The notes: generated by a model not told the origin, from the letters alone. A DNA stretch of 64,000 nt from Arion vulgaris (GCA_020796225.1 CM036755.1:60376652-60440651), one strand, 5' to 3'; positions 19,870 to 31,037 are shown, counted from the first letter of the stretch. Made by a program: numbers and translations.

Positions 19870-20275
19870 CCTTTCTTGTATCTGTCGGGAGGTGGCTCCA
19901 GTGAAAGCAGCTCTAAATGCATCATTTTCAAGTAGGAGATGCCCGTCATGCTGCAGTCATATTCAATTGGCCTATCATATCCCGCATCCATCCTCTCCTT
20001 CGTCTGTCTCTCCTTCTTTTTCTTCTTCTTCTTGACCCTTCACCCCTAGAGAAAAATAAGTCTGCAACAAAGATTTTCCAAGAGCTCATGTCCAAAACCA
20101 TCGTTTCTAGATCTCTCCCTATTTTCTTGCATTTTGTTTCCAACTCCCACGTAGAGTTTTTTCTGGGTCTATCCTTGCCTCTCTTACCATGGGGGCTCCA
20201 TCGGAGGGCCTGTCTCATTTTCTCTCCTTCATCTGCCCGATATTATGCCCTCCAGACTAATCCTCTCCAGAAAAT
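19870..20275 (-). mobile_element. LINE fragment L-J, polyprotein C-terminus
   Basis: The minus strand is open for 90 codons: RQALRWSPHGKRGKDRPRKN, KIGRDLETMVLDMSSWKIFV, then ADLFFSRGEGSRRRRKRR. The AL-x-W-x-P-x-GKR...RP-x-K pattern is a common LINE end. Beyond the protein end the sequence runs into an L-B-like GQLNMTAA block, so two fragments may be joined. A second copy at 41.5-42.1 kb contains the 59-bp array. Confidence 0.7.
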
Positions 20276-20527
20276 AATGCCATTTTATATGCCCAAATAT
20301 TTTATAATGGTGTATCTACTTTGTCAGCAACTTCTATTTAATTTTCAGCTGTTATAAAATGGACATATTTGTTCTTTTTCGTTCACCGTATTTAATATTA
20401 TTTATAACTTGCGCAAAAATGTTGATATATATTTAATTCACAATTTTAAGCTAGCTACGGCTATTTTTTGTTAGTATTTTAAATAAGAATAACATGGGAA
20501 TCTGATACTTCTTGAATAATCAAAACA

Positions 20528-20797
20528 AATGAAGGATCCTTAGTATATGATTTGCAGCCTGTTGCCTTGCAGGACGACTGGGGACAACCAAAGGCTGAAT
20601 GAGAACGAACCCAGTAAGCGCTGGCTAAAACCGGACATCGCCGAAAGATAAGCACCAGAGCTCCAAATGGCGCGTAAGATGTGACGAAACCCACCAATGC
20701 AAAGGTTGCATGAATCAGATTTTCACTTGAATAAGAATTTATGAGAAATTCTGGTACACCGGTCTGGGCGGTGATCGCGAGAGAGAGAGATATATGA
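20528..20797 (+). mobile_element. R3 interspersed repeat with GA tail
   Basis: About 250 bp repeated at 37434-37672. Shared words are AAGCACCAGAGCTCCAAATG, CAGATTTTCAC and GTGATCGCGAGAGAGAGA. Both copies end in a GA run, so the GA run is likely the element's tail. The class is unknown; SINE is possible. Confidence 0.65.
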
Positions 20798-20841
20798 TTT
20801 GTAAGTTATTATCACGTAATGGGATTTCAAAAAGTTGGTAA

Positions 20842-21078
20842 CTGTGACTAAGTGGTTAAGCTTTACTTTGCTTTCCGAAGGTCATGGTTCGAATCCGGAA
20901 CGCACCGTTCTGTTCCCGATTACATTTTTTCTAGAGAACCCTAGGATTGTTGTCGAAGTTAAGGAGAGAGTTTCGTACTTTATGCAATAATCTCTGCTGG
21001 GGACGTGCCATTTCTTCGGAGAGGGACAGAGACATATGGGGTAAAACCTGATGCAGTTTAAGTCATACCTTCAGCTTT
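20842..21078 (+). mobile_element. S6 SINE (tRNA-headed)
   Basis: GTGACTAAGTGGTTAAGC and GGTTCGAATCCGGAACGC resemble tRNA A- and B-boxes. The body has AGGATTGTTG and GTGCCATTTCTTCGG, and ends near GATGCAGTTTAAGTC. It matches the better copy at 40392-40640. Confidence 0.75.
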
Positions 21079-21227
21079 GGACTATTTTAGTAACTTCAAA
21101 GTTTCCACCCAACGAATCGCAGCTTGTATAGTGATAAACATACAACGTATTGATTTCCCATATAACAATAAAATGTATATTTTTCTGAATAGTGAACAAC
21201 TCACTTTACGACTACTTCATATATTCA

Positions 21228-21475
21228 TCATCATCATTTATCAAATAGCTTGTCCTGAGCAGAACTTTGCCACCCCAACAGTCCTCCGGAACTTCTCTCT
21301 CATAGGCCAGATGTCCTGCCTCTGCAACCGTCATGTTCAGACTATTAGTTACACCCTGAATCCATCTTCTCCGTGGTCTTCCTCTTCTTCTCTTTGCCGG
21401 TATGCCTCCTTCCATGCTGGTTTTCTCCAGCCCTTAATGTCTTTTTATATGTCCAAAATAATTCAATTTTCTCTT
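21228..21475 (-). mobile_element. LINE fragment L-B with GAT tail
   Basis: Minus-strand GIPAKRRRGRPRRRWIQGVT, then AYEREVPEDCWGGKVLL, ending at a TGATGATGAATA tail near 21228. One of the better preserved L-B ends. Confidence 0.8.
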
Positions 21476-21479
21476 TCAT

Positions 21480-22070
21480 ATATTCATATATTACGGCAGT
21501 TATGTAATAGTCTCTTACTATTCACAAACAATTTATGAACAAAAACTGTTTTAAACAAATGATATGTGCCTTCAAAAATGACATTTATTGCTACTGTAAG
21601 CTATGGTGGTTGTTACTTTCTAACATGCTGTGTATTTACCATCATCATCATCATCGTCGTCATCAATAGATGTTGTTTTCACAACCACATTTTGACTGCA
21701 ATGAACCTCCAACATCATATGTCTATATACTTGATTTTAAAATTATTAGACTGTAATTTGTTCATCGCTTGATGTTTCCCTCCACTTGTGTTTCTATCTT
21801 CATCTTTTACGTTTGCCCGCTAAGAATTCAAGTATAGTCAGTGCGACTGGTATTGCGCTTCTGGCTGAGTTTTGCTTGAAGGCATGCCTTCCTTATTAAA
21901 AGTGTCCCCGCCATACAGGCGGGCCTTCTACGACTTCAGAGGTGGTGCCTCTGCCTTCATTTTGCTTGCTCTTCAACTTTCCTCCCTAATGTACTTTTGA
22001 TAAATGAGTCATGTCTCTTTATGTGCCCACAATACTTATTTTTTATTCCCTGTATTCTTTCTAATTTAGT
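21480..22070. other. Unassigned segment
   Basis: AT-rich, with a CAT/CGT trinucleotide run near 21641-21665. No gene or recognised repeat. Confidence 0.45.
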
Positions 22071-22074
22071 AGTT

Positions 22075-22655
22075 TTACTGTCTTTCTATTCTCTAATCAT
22101 GTGTTGACTCATAGCATCAGTATAAGAAGAGATTTCTAAAACGGGTTTTTGTATGCGCTTCATAAACGGTGTTTTTCCACCGTCTCTGTTATTTATGAGG
22201 TCACGTTTTGCGTGGGTGGCCTTTTGCTTTGTACCCACTGTATCGGAGTAGCATCACTCTTTGAGGCGCATTGTATGTTGGTAATCTGTTTATGTGGCCG
22301 AACCATTTATTTGTGGTTTCTTGATGAACTATTGTACCGATGTTACTTACTTACTTATTCATCTACGCTCCTTGTGGAGCATAAGGACTCAACAGATGTT
22401 TGCCAATTTTCTCGGTCTTTAGCTGTTTTCTTTATGGTCTCCCAGGAGAGTCGAGTACTCTTCAGTTCCTCAAGAAGACTTCGTCTCCAGGTCTGTTTAG
22501 GACGTTCTCTTTTTCCTTTTCCTTGTGGGTTCCACTCAAGTGCTTGTTATACACACTTTATTCAAATGCTTTTATTTCTAAACCGGTCTCTTTTTGATAA
22601 TCACAGCATTTTTGTAGACACTTCATCTCTTTCGTGACTAGTTTGTTTCTATCGT
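22075..22655 (-). mobile_element. LINE fragments L-K and L-A, adjacent
   Basis: 22075-22340 is the uninterrupted counterpart of the L-K sequence split by the M1/mariner nest at 9-11 kb. 22340-22560 carries minus-strand LINE-end wording (SSRRLRLQVC on the other frame marks it; compare 61.1-61.3 kb). 22567-22655 is an L-A piece. Confidence 0.6.
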
Positions 22656-22666
22656 AAATGAACTAG

Positions 22667-22904
22667 GGCGGCTGTGGCTTAGGGGATTGGGACTCGGTAT
22701 ATTAACCACGACGTTCTGAGTTCGAATTACGCTGCTGACAGTTTGGCTGCAAATTGTTTCACCCATTTTTAGAAAAGGACGATGACACCACACGTTCAGA
22801 AAGCAATCGCAAACTACTGAACGTAATAATACCTAGAAAAATCACAAACAGCGTTAAAAAGCTGGGGTTGATTCGCAAAGTCCTGTAAAGGAAATGCAAT
22901 TGAC
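22667..22904 (+). mobile_element. S4 SINE (tRNA-headed), with target-site duplication
   Basis: 238 bp flanked by AAATGAACTAG (22656-22666) and AAATAAACTAG (22905-22915). The head GGCTGTGGCTTAGGGGATTG and GAGTTCGAATTACGC are tRNA-like A- and B-boxes. The central core (TTCAGAAAGCAAT-CGCAAACTACTG) is shared with S5 elements, which have a different head. A second, nested copy is at 50178-50420. Confidence 0.85.
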
Positions 22905-23112
22905 AAATAAACTAGTCCCACTAGAACCTCTTTAGTTTACAGTCTCGTCTCCTCTTCCTTTCCCCCCACAACAAAAAACTCAACCTCTTCTTTTGTATAT
23001 ACACACATGTCAAGAGAATTGATTCTGTCTGTCTTCCAAATGCGTATTCATCTATATTATTATCTATGTTTTTAAATCATAGATAATATTATGTATATCT
23101 TGTTGTCCTCAT

Positions 23113-23455
23113 AGGGTGAAAAATAATGAATATAAAATGGAACGAATACAGGAGAAGTGATGAAATCAGAGAAATGTCTGGTCAACCACTAGTAACAATT
23201 GTTATAAGAAGGAGAAGATGGAGATATTTTGGACACACCTTGAGAAGAAATGATCAAATGGTATCAAAGCAAACATTAAAGTGGGATGCAGAGGGTTCAA
23301 GAAAGAGAGGACCTCCTAAGGAGACCCTGAAACGAACTTTGCTGAGTGAGGCAAGAAATATCGGCCTTAGTTACAGAAGAGATTGAACGAGTTGCCCAGA
23401 ATAGAGACATCTCTTGCAGGCCCTATGTAACGTATAACGGTACGAGAAGAATTAT
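23113..23455 (+). mobile_element. LINE fragment L-C, best preserved copy
   Basis: Open for 86 codons: MNIKWNEYRRSDEIREMSGQ, RRRRWRYFGHTLRRNDQ, GSRKRGPPKETLKRTLLSEA. It ends in the GTACGAGAAGAATTATTATT tail. 5'-truncated. Confidence 0.8.
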
Positions 23456-23836
23456 TATTCATCAGACAGTATTATTCATTATATAAGATATCAGTTATTG
23501 TAACATAACATAATTCATATGTTTTGTCTGTATATATATATTACTTTTATATACTGACGTTGTAAAACATATTGAATAGATTTCTGCAATGGATATATGT
23601 TACAGAATCATTTACGACAATACTCAATGATAATCATACTAACTTGTACAGCTTTTTTGTTCTTATTGGCTTCCATGTTATGTGAGTGTACACTCTTAAC
23701 GATGTATTATATATATGTTGTTCTCAAATAAGGTATAATTTACGTTTATTAACCGGCACCACTCTGTCAAACTGCTTTTTATTTTTAATATGTATATGTT
23801 TAATTATGACAGTGCATACAAAATAGTAGATACCTG

Positions 23837-24033
23837 TGGAGAAAGAGACTAGGCACCAATGGAGAAAGAGACTAGGCACCAATGGAGAAAGAGACTAGAT
23901 ACCAATGGAGAAAGAGACTAGATACCAATGGAGAAATCGACTAGATACCAATGGAGAAAGAGAATAGATACTAATGGAGAAAGAGACTAGATACCAATGG
24001 AGAAAGAGACTAGATACCAGTGGAGAAAGAGAC
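23837..24033. repeat. 23-bp minisatellite, about 8.5 copies
   Basis: The unit is TGGAGAAAGAGACTAGATACCAA with small changes. The array ends exactly where an L-H LINE fragment begins (GAGACGTTGGCGATGG). Confidence 0.9.
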
Positions 24034-24275
24034 GTTGGCGATGGATATGACACACGTTGAGAAGACCGACCGGAAACATTACAAGACAGGCACTGTTTTG
24101 GAACCCGCAGGGAAATTGGAATAGTTGAAGGCATAGACATACCTGGAGAAGAAAGCTAGGGGCTAATATCAAAAGGATAGGTAAAACTTGGATAGAATTG
24201 GAAAAGATTGCAGGAGAGAGGAAGAGCTGGAAGAAATTTGTTGAGACCTGTGCTCCGTTGGGAGTTTAATTGTGA
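24030..24275 (+). mobile_element. LINE fragment L-H, polyprotein C-terminus
   Basis: Plus-strand frames give HTLRRPTGNITRQALFWNPQ, HTWRRKLGANIKRIGKTW and ERKSWKKFVETCAPLGV. The RQAL-x-WNPQG...TWRREL pattern is frequent at RTE-like LINE ends. A minus-strand copy is at 60.60-61.02 kb. Confidence 0.75.
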
Positions 24276-24379
24276 AGATAACGCATAATAGTAAAACCTT
24301 TAGTAGTATATAGAAAATATATATATATAGTACATAATATATATATATACCATATATGTATGTATACCATATATATATA

Positions 24380-24525
24380 ATATGAAAAGCAACATTACGC
24401 GAATGCGTGGAATCTGTTGAAAAGAGACTTAGGGATGAGTTGAAAGATAAAACCAAAACTTAGAAATTGTCACAGTAAAACACTTGCTAATTGAGCTTCT
24501 GTAATGACGAAGAAAGCCATATATA
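24380..24525 (+). mobile_element. LINE fragment L-D with TA tail
   Basis: AAAAGAGACTTAGGGATGAG, then GTCACAGTAAAACACTTGCT, ending in ATATATAT near 24513. Same end as the 27.75-kb copy. Confidence 0.65.
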
Positions 24526-24665
24526 TATTTCTTCTTCTTCCTCTAACGCTCGAAATCGACCACTTATTAACCACTCTGTGCTATTTGTATGTGATCTGAG
24601 CCTCAGAGCAATTGTACGTTGTGCCAATTATGCGCCTACGTGTAGGCTAGCACATCCGATTTAAG
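24525..24665 (-). mobile_element. S3 SINE, tail half only
   Basis: Covers the GAA tail (CTTCTTCTTCC) through GTGCCAATTATGCGCCTACG to GCACATCCGATT, then stops. This is the 3' half in element orientation, so the copy is 5'-truncated. Confidence 0.7.
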
Positions 24666-25154
24666 AAACTAAACAGAATAAGAAATTCACTGCATACACG
24701 CCTTATTACAGAACAATATTTTGTTCACTTTTCTTGTATCCTTTGCTTGGTAAAGGCCATTGGTCGAAACGTTGCTGTGTTATTGTTTTTGTATTTTGTA
24801 AAACTACAATACTTTATTTTTACGTGTTTCGCCATTGCTACATAGTTTCGCTGAAATCTTACCTTATATTGATAATACAAGTTGACTATATTACTTTATT
24901 CTCATTGAAATAATACGTTCATATTGCATGTACACCTTAGCACGTTGTTATAGCGCTTATAACACTTAAATCTTTAACTCTACGTAAACCAAACACCACA
25001 TTACATGACTTTGGGTTGGACGCCGTTTTACAAGGATCCACACTAAATGTGTTTGTTTTTTATTATAACAACAAATGGCTTCAAAAAACATGACTGTTCC
25101 CTAGTCCACATAGAGTTATGTGTATTTCAGATGTGATATATATAAATATATAAA

Positions 25155-25408
25155 TTGCCCGTGTGTTGACGGGGCCCGTAAGAGAAGCAAAGAATAGTAC
25201 CACTGCAATCTACAATGCATGTCGTAAAAGGCGACTGATGTAGGCCATAAGGATGCTACCCTAGTAAATAAAAAACAGCGCAGAAATCGGATGTGCTGAC
25301 CTACTTTTGGACGCATAACTGGCACAACGTACAATCGCTCTTAGGCTCAGATCACATACAAATCACACAGAGTGGTTGACAAGGGGTCGACGTGGAGCGT
25401 TCGAAGAA
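25155..25408 (+). mobile_element. S3 SINE, full length
   Basis: From GCCCGTGTGTTGACGGGGCC to GAGCGTTCGAAGAAGAAGAT. The middle block reads CATGTCGTAAAAGGCGACTG. Confidence 0.8.
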
Positions 25409-25446
25409 GAAGATGAAGAATATATATATATTTATAACTGATAACT

Positions 25447-25690
25447 ATGTGAGCGACTGTAGCTCAAGCGGTAGCTAGCTCGATCACAAACCTAGCGTAC
25501 CTGGTTCAAACCGGGCAAATTTGGAAGCAAATTCGTTTCTGTTTGATTTTTACAAAAGGTAAAAATAGACCTCACCGTTAAGAAAGAAATTGCAAACTAC
25601 TGAACGTATAAGTGGAGTCGAGAAAATTAACACCTATTTTTCTGTGGTTGATGTATACGTCCTGTAAAGGATATGCCTCGATTTTCATTT
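25447..25690 (+). mobile_element. S5 SINE (tRNA-headed)
   Basis: The head CTGTAGCTCAAGCGGTAG and CTGGTTCAAACCGG are tRNA-like boxes. The body carries CAAACTACTGAACGTATAAG and the end GGATATGCCTCGATTTTCAT. It matches 36722-36964, which has a clear target duplication. Confidence 0.8.
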
Positions 25691-26039
25691 CATATATTTA
25701 TGTAGTAACACCCCGGTTAACGCAGTTTCGTGTAACGTCGGAGCGTTATAACGTGTTTTCATATAAATGTATACATTTTTTTATAAAACAAAAAAATCAA
25801 AAATGTAAAATGCTCATTAGTCTCATGATAACTTCAACTAAAAAAGACAGATTTATTTAGCTAATCATAATGCTTCATACTCACAAACGAATCGATGTTT
25901 TTTTATTGTATTTATGCTATTTTATTATGCTGTGTGTATGATTGATTAATAAAGCTATATTATTATTTTGTTTTGTGTTTATTGTTTATTGTTTATTAAC
26001 TATTGTTGTTGTTTATTGTAAATATAACATCAGATCATC

Positions 26040-26490
26040 GTCATCATCATCATCATCAAATAGCTTGTCCTGAGCAGAACTTTGCATCCCAGCATCAATT
26101 CGGGATTTCTCTCTCTCTCTCTCGGCTAGATGCCCCGTCATGTTCAAACCATCAGTTACATCCTGAATCCATCTTCTCCATGGTCTTCCTCTTCTCATCT
26201 TTGCTGGTATGCCTTCTTCTATGATGATCTTCTTCAGCTGTTCGTGTCTTATTATATGTCCAAAATACCTCAAATATTTCTTTCTGATTTCTTTCTCCAG
26301 CATCAGTCAGTTTTCTTTGATTTTGAGTTCTTTCTGGATAGATCTATTTGTTCTCTTATCTGTCCAAGATATACGAAGGACTCTTCTGTAACACTTATAT
26401 TAAAAACACATATATGTTTTTCCACTGCCTTGTTAAATGTCCATACTTCAAACCCATACGTTGCCACTAGGAATATGCATGCTCTTAGTA
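26040..26490 (-). mobile_element. LINE fragment L-B, longer copy with GAT tail
   Basis: The minus strand has a TGATGATGATGATGATGACG tail, RRGRPWRRWIQDVTDGLNMT and YLRYFGHIIRHEQLKK, and upstream VATYGFEVWTFNKAVEKHIC, the usual Y-G-x-E-x-W stretch before the zinc-binding end in LINE proteins. Confidence 0.8.
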
Positions 26491-26504
26491 TTCTGAGTTC
26501 AGAG

Positions 26505-26700
26505 CTCAAGAAAGAGAGGTCGACCTAAGGAGACCCTGAAACGAAATTTGCTGAGAGAAGCAAGAAATATCGGTCTCAGTTCTATGGAGGAGATTGAGCG
26601 AATTGCCCAGGATAGAGCGGAATGGAAAAATAACTTGCAGGCAGTATGTAACGTATGTACGAGAGGAATTATTATTATTTATTATTATTATAAGTATTTT
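26505..26700 (+). mobile_element. LINE fragment L-C, short
   Basis: AARKRGRPKETLKRNLLREA-type wording, then EEIERIAQDRAEWKNNLQAV, and a GTACGAGAGGAATTATTATT tail. Confidence 0.7.
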
Positions 26701-26758
26701 GAACTTTGTTTTCTTAACATTTCCATTCCATACTGTTTTTAGTTGTTTAAAATTGTTT

Positions 26759-26990
26759 GTAAAACATCAGATGGTAAACGTAAATCTGTAAAACATCAGA
26801 TGGTAAACGTAAATCTGTAAAACATCAGATGGTAAACGTAAATCTGTAAAACATCAGATGGTAAACGTAAATCTGTAAAACATCAGATGGTAAACGTAAA
26901 TCTGTAAAACATCAGATGGTAAACGTAAATCTGTAAAACATCAGATGGTAAACGTAAATCTGTAAAACATCAGATGGTAAACGTAAATCA
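26759..26990. repeat. 29-bp minisatellite, 8 copies, nearly identical
   Basis: The unit starts GTAAAACATCAGATGGTAAA and ends CGTAAATCT. All eight copies look the same apart from the last edge, so the array is recent. It lies between two L-C fragments. Confidence 0.92.
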
Positions 26991-27029
26991 GAAATAAAGT
27001 GTAGAATAGGTCCGGCAAAAACAGAATTC

Positions 27030-27310
27030 CAGAAAATAAATGCATTAAATCAACCACTAGTAACAATTGTTAACTGATGGAGATGATGGGGTTATGTTGG
27101 GCATACCCTAAGACGAAATGATCAACGAATACAAAAGTAGACATTAAAATGGGAGGCAAAGCGTTCAAGAAAGAGAGAATGTTCTAGGGAAAACCTGAAA
27201 CGAACTTTACAGAGAGAGGCAAGAAATATTGGACTAAATTTCCTGAAAGAGATTAAGCGAGTTGTCCAGGATAGAACAATATGGAGAAATTGCTATACGA
27301 GAGTAATGTA
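27030..27310 (+). mobile_element. LINE fragment L-C
   Basis: GCATACCCTAAGACGAAATG through CCTGAAACGAACTTTACAGA to GTCCAGGATAGAACAATATG. Decayed copy of the 58.4-kb sequence. Confidence 0.65.
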
Positions 27311-27334
27311 TATAAATGCAGCGAGTATTTATCA

Positions 27335-27680
27335 AATGATATTAAAAGAAGAGTTATACATTGCTACATAGAGCCAATAATGACATGGATGCGAGTCATT
27401 AATAATAAATAAACAAACAGCAAAATCTTTAGAGGCAACAAAGTTGTGGTTTTACAAGAGAATGCTGAGGTTTCCAAGTACTGCTAAGCTAGTTATATGC
27501 AGTTGGAGAATGATAAGAAACGAAAAATGAAGGCTAGAAACATGGAGACAGGAGAAAAGATTAGTTATAAGGCTTGACCGTCGGAGGAATGTAAAGGTGA
27601 CTGATGAGGAAACTAAAGAGGAACGACTTGGAAGATTATCGGAAAAGGATAACAAATGTAATTGTAAAAGTGTTGAAATA
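27335..27680 (+). mobile_element. LINE fragment L-E
   Basis: Contains CATTGCTACATAGAGCCAAT (matching the CYIEP codons at 57.97 kb) and TGTGGTTTTACAAGAGAATG (WFYRRM codons). Heavily mutated. Confidence 0.6.
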
Positions 27681-27744
27681 TTATAACTAGATTTAAACTA
27701 AATTCACCGTGCGAGAACGGTACAACTGCTAGTATATATATACA

Positions 27745-27911
27745 AATAACTCGCTGATGATAGAGTTTTTGGAAAGCGGTATTGCGCAAGGACGCAGAGT
27801 CTTTTGAGAAGAGACTTATACACGAGTCGAAAGACAAGAGTGAAAAGCGAAAACTCAGAAGTTGTCACAGTAAAACACTTGCCAATTGACCGTCTGTAAA
27901 GAATTAAACGG

Positions 27912-27912
<1 letters not shown>
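27745..27912 (+). mobile_element. LINE fragment L-D, left arm of an inverted pair
   Basis: Plus-strand L-D 3' end running into the TA run at 27913. The same sequence in reverse lies on the other side of the run (from 27974). Confidence 0.8.

Positions 27913-27973
<61 letters not shown>
27913..27973. repeat. (TA)n microsatellite, about 30 units
   Basis: An uninterrupted TA run at the centre of the inverted L-D pair. Confidence 0.97.
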
Positions 27974-27975
<2 letters not shown>

Positions 27976-28800
27976 CAACTTCTGAGTTTTCGCTTTTCAC
28001 TCTTGTCTTTCTGCTCATGCATAAGTCTCTTCTCAAAAGACTCTGCGTCCTTGCGCAATACTGCTTTCCACACAACTCTGTCATCAGCTAGTTTTTACCA
28101 TGTGTTGGGACTAAGAAAATTGTTCATTGAAGCGTTGCAGACATCTTTATATCTGAGCAGTGGTCTGCCCTGCTGTCTCTTCCCTCCAAAAGTTCACAGA
28201 ACAACATTTGTTTTGGTATGCGACAAGTTTCTATTCTTCTCACATGCCCCAACCATCTTATTCGTCTACTTCTGAGCGTGATGCCCATGAAGGAAGGCAG
28301 ATTTGCATGTTGCAGTACTTCAGAGTTGGTTATCTTGTCGTACCACCTGATGTTCATAATCTTGCGGAGACATTTGAAGGTGAAAGATGTTAAGTTTCCT
28401 CTCGTGTCTTTAGTAGGTTTCAATGTTTCTGAGCCATATAGTAAAGAACTAATTACACAGGCTCGATATATTTGAATCTTCGTCTGCAATGTTAGTTTTG
28501 TGTTGTCCCACGCTCGCTTTGATAGTTTGCCGAATGTAGTAACAGCACTCCCTATACGAGCGTTGATTTCTTCATCAAGAGAAAGGCTGGCAGTGACCAT
28601 GGACCCGAGATAGAAAAATTTGTGAACTGATGTTAGATGGTTGCCATTTAAAGTGATATTTGATGTGTTACCTCCCTGACATAAAACAACTGTTTTGGAG
28701 ACAATTTTAGTCAGAGAAAATAGGTCGCATACCTTTAACAAATTATTGATTAGGCATTGCAGTGTAGCCTCACTGTGGGTGACTAAGGCAGCGAAAATAT
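27974..28800 (-). mobile_element. LINE fragment L-D, long copy with reverse-transcriptase C-terminal part
   Basis: The minus strand is open for most of 28124-28800: SKTVVLCQGGNTSNITLNGN, FFYLGSMVTASLSLDEEINA, ARIGSAVTTFGKLSKRAWDN, YRACVISSLLYGSETLK, and RRIRWLGHVRRIETCRIP. This is the thumb and C-terminal part of a non-LTR reverse-transcriptase protein. It ends in the TA run. The wording YLGS...LLYGSETW and IRWLGHVRRM is very common in aquatic-animal LINEs, so the family call is safe although the clade is not. Confidence 0.88.
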
Positions 28801-28919
28801 ATATATATATAACATATATACATTTAACATTCAAACATATGGAATATAGAGCATGAGAAAAGACAGTACTAAGAAGCATAGGAATGCAGTGCGTTGAGTC
28901 CATGAGGTCGCAAGTCACC

Positions 28920-29740
28920 ATTTAAAGATAAAAACGATTCTCTAGAGCAAATCGACTTCGATCATCAGAGGAACATGATCGGATGGCAATGACCTGGATA
29001 TTGAAAGCTCCCAAATGGTTCGTTCCATTGAAATGAGTGGCTACATGGGTCACAGAGCATTTGTGTATATCACTCAAGTTTTTTACTGCAATCTTCCTTT
29101 ATATCTATAATATTTCAAAATACAGCAGCATTAACATATCAACTTACACCTGACATTTTGGTAAGGAAACGGAAGACATTTACGTAGACTAATTTTCAAG
29201 CTAAATAGCTTCTGTCAAGCTCTCAGCCTATTAATTCTCAAATCTACAATCAGATCAGACTGTCTCGATGAATGATAGGATTAAATATAACCACGCATAA
29301 ACTGGTGCTCATCTAATCTACTCTGGGACATGCACATTTAAACTTTGCTTCCATTCATAATTTGTTGCTGAATTTTCGCCTTCTCTTACCTAATGCCTAC
29401 TATCTTAAAACGCCCACCTATGACCTATGACCCTCTGATTTTATCAGAGCTATGTATATTGTATGGATTCCAGCCTGTTATCAGTAGTCATGAACTTTGG
29501 GCGTTGCATGAAATGCAGAAAATTAAAATGTATGTTTGTAAATTTCTTTCCTTTTTTGTGTGTGCAGTATTTCTAATACATTTTAGCGTGTTAAGAATAT
29601 TTAACATTACCAGAGTTTTTTGTCCCATAAACACTTGACGTATTATTATGTATATGTATATATGTGTGTGTTTGTTTGTGTATGTGTGTGTTTGCGTTTT
29701 AGTGCGTACATGCATATATATATATGTGTGTGTACATGTG
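28920..29740. other. Unassigned segment
   Basis: No recognised repeat or gene. From 29640 onwards GT-rich and TA-rich simple sequence precedes an L-B piece. Confidence 0.5.
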
Positions 29741-29744
29741 TGTG

Positions 29745-29905
29745 AGGAATGCCTAGAAGACGATGGGTGCAAGATGTCACTGACGATCTGAGAATGACTG
29801 CTGCTGGCGCCGGCCAACTTGCACAAAACATATATTTTTTCAGGAATGCTGTCATGGGGGCCAGGTTCCGGAAGGGTAAAGCTACTTGATGATGATGATA
29901 ATAAT
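29745..29905 (+). mobile_element. LINE fragment L-B with GAT tail
   Basis: RRWVQDVTDDLRMTAAGAGQ wording, then a GATGATGATGATAATAATAT tail. Confidence 0.65.
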
Positions 29906-30114
29906 ATGTGTGTCAATGTACATGAGAGAGAGAAGAAAAGAGAGAGAGAGAGAGAATGCGTGAAAGAACTGAACATGTTTTGTTGCCTTTGCAGAACGAC
30001 CATGTGAAATGACTGTTACTTCTAAGTTCTTCATCCAATTTACAATAGAAAAGTGGGTCAGAACCTTTCTTCCGTTGTCTAACGTCGGTTGCATTAATTT
30101 CAGTTTCAGTTTTA

Positions 30115-30435
30115 GTTTGAAATAGTTGCATTGAATTTAGGATATGTCCATGGGTGCTGCGATCTCTTTAGCAATATCTCCAACAACGTCCAACGACTAA
30201 CAGTACCAGTTTGATGTTGATTGATGAGTCTACTAATATGTCTGTTGAGCTGCTCTTTTCTGCCTACTCCAATCATTAATACAAGCTCTTGCAATCTGGC
30301 AGTTCACGATGATTGCTTTAGATAAAAGTCTTATATGTGGCCCCACTCAACGAGAGCCTTCAGAATGTCAGCTATATCCATTAGCGGACCCCCAAACCAC
30401 TACTCCCTACCCCTTCCCGATACGGTGACAGAGGC
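30115..30435 (-). mobile_element. LINE fragment L-N
   Basis: The minus strand is open over 60 codons: VGRKEQLNRHISRLINQHQT, SRWTLLEILLKRSQHPW. It shares this with the decayed 18.1-18.3 kb stretch. Confidence 0.55.
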
Positions 30436-30519
30436 AGCCACCTTGTCCGATCTCTAATTGCTATCGACAACCATATGTACCCGAACAAAGATGAATGTAA
30501 TTATGTTAATAGTTGACCC

Positions 30520-30750
30520 TTGTAAAATTGACCCACGAAAGGCTGAGAAGACCATCATGGAAGGAGGCATACCGGCAAAGAGAAGAAGTGGACGACCACG
30601 GAGAAGATGGATTCAGGATCTGATGATTTGAACATGACGGCTGCAGAGGTCGAACATCTGGCTTATGAGAGAGAGAGAGAGAGAAAAAGAGAGATTCTGA
30701 AGAACTGTTGGGGTGGCAAAGTTCTGCTCAAGACAAGCTATTTAATGTAG
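30520..30750 (+). mobile_element. LINE fragment L-B
   Basis: GCATACCGGCAAAGAGAAGA and GGAGAAGATGGATTCAGGAT are the IPAKRR and RRRWIQD codons. It ends at CAAGACAAGCTATTTAATG. Confidence 0.75.
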
Positions 30751-31037
30751 ACACTTAGTCCCTAGTCTGCAACTGGAAGCAGCCTCCATCTTCTAAAACA
30801 TATTGAATGAGTTACTCAGAATGTACGCATGAGTTTAGTTCTGTAGCTCAGAGATCTTTTACACGATCTAGTTCTACCATATCAAATACTGAGTTGTTGG
30901 CCGCCACATCAGAAAATCTGAGTAATGAATATCAGTTCCGATCTTGACATCTTCTGTCCCTGTCTAGAAGTTAGACTGACATTACTTCTCTTGCTCTGTT
31001 GTATATATTTATAAATATCATTATTATTTGTTTAGTC

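Noticed and set aside
29488..30003. 171-codon minus-strand frame
   Set aside because: Composed of simple GT, GA and TA repeats and an L-B fragment; low-complexity translation (HTHTYTNKHTH).
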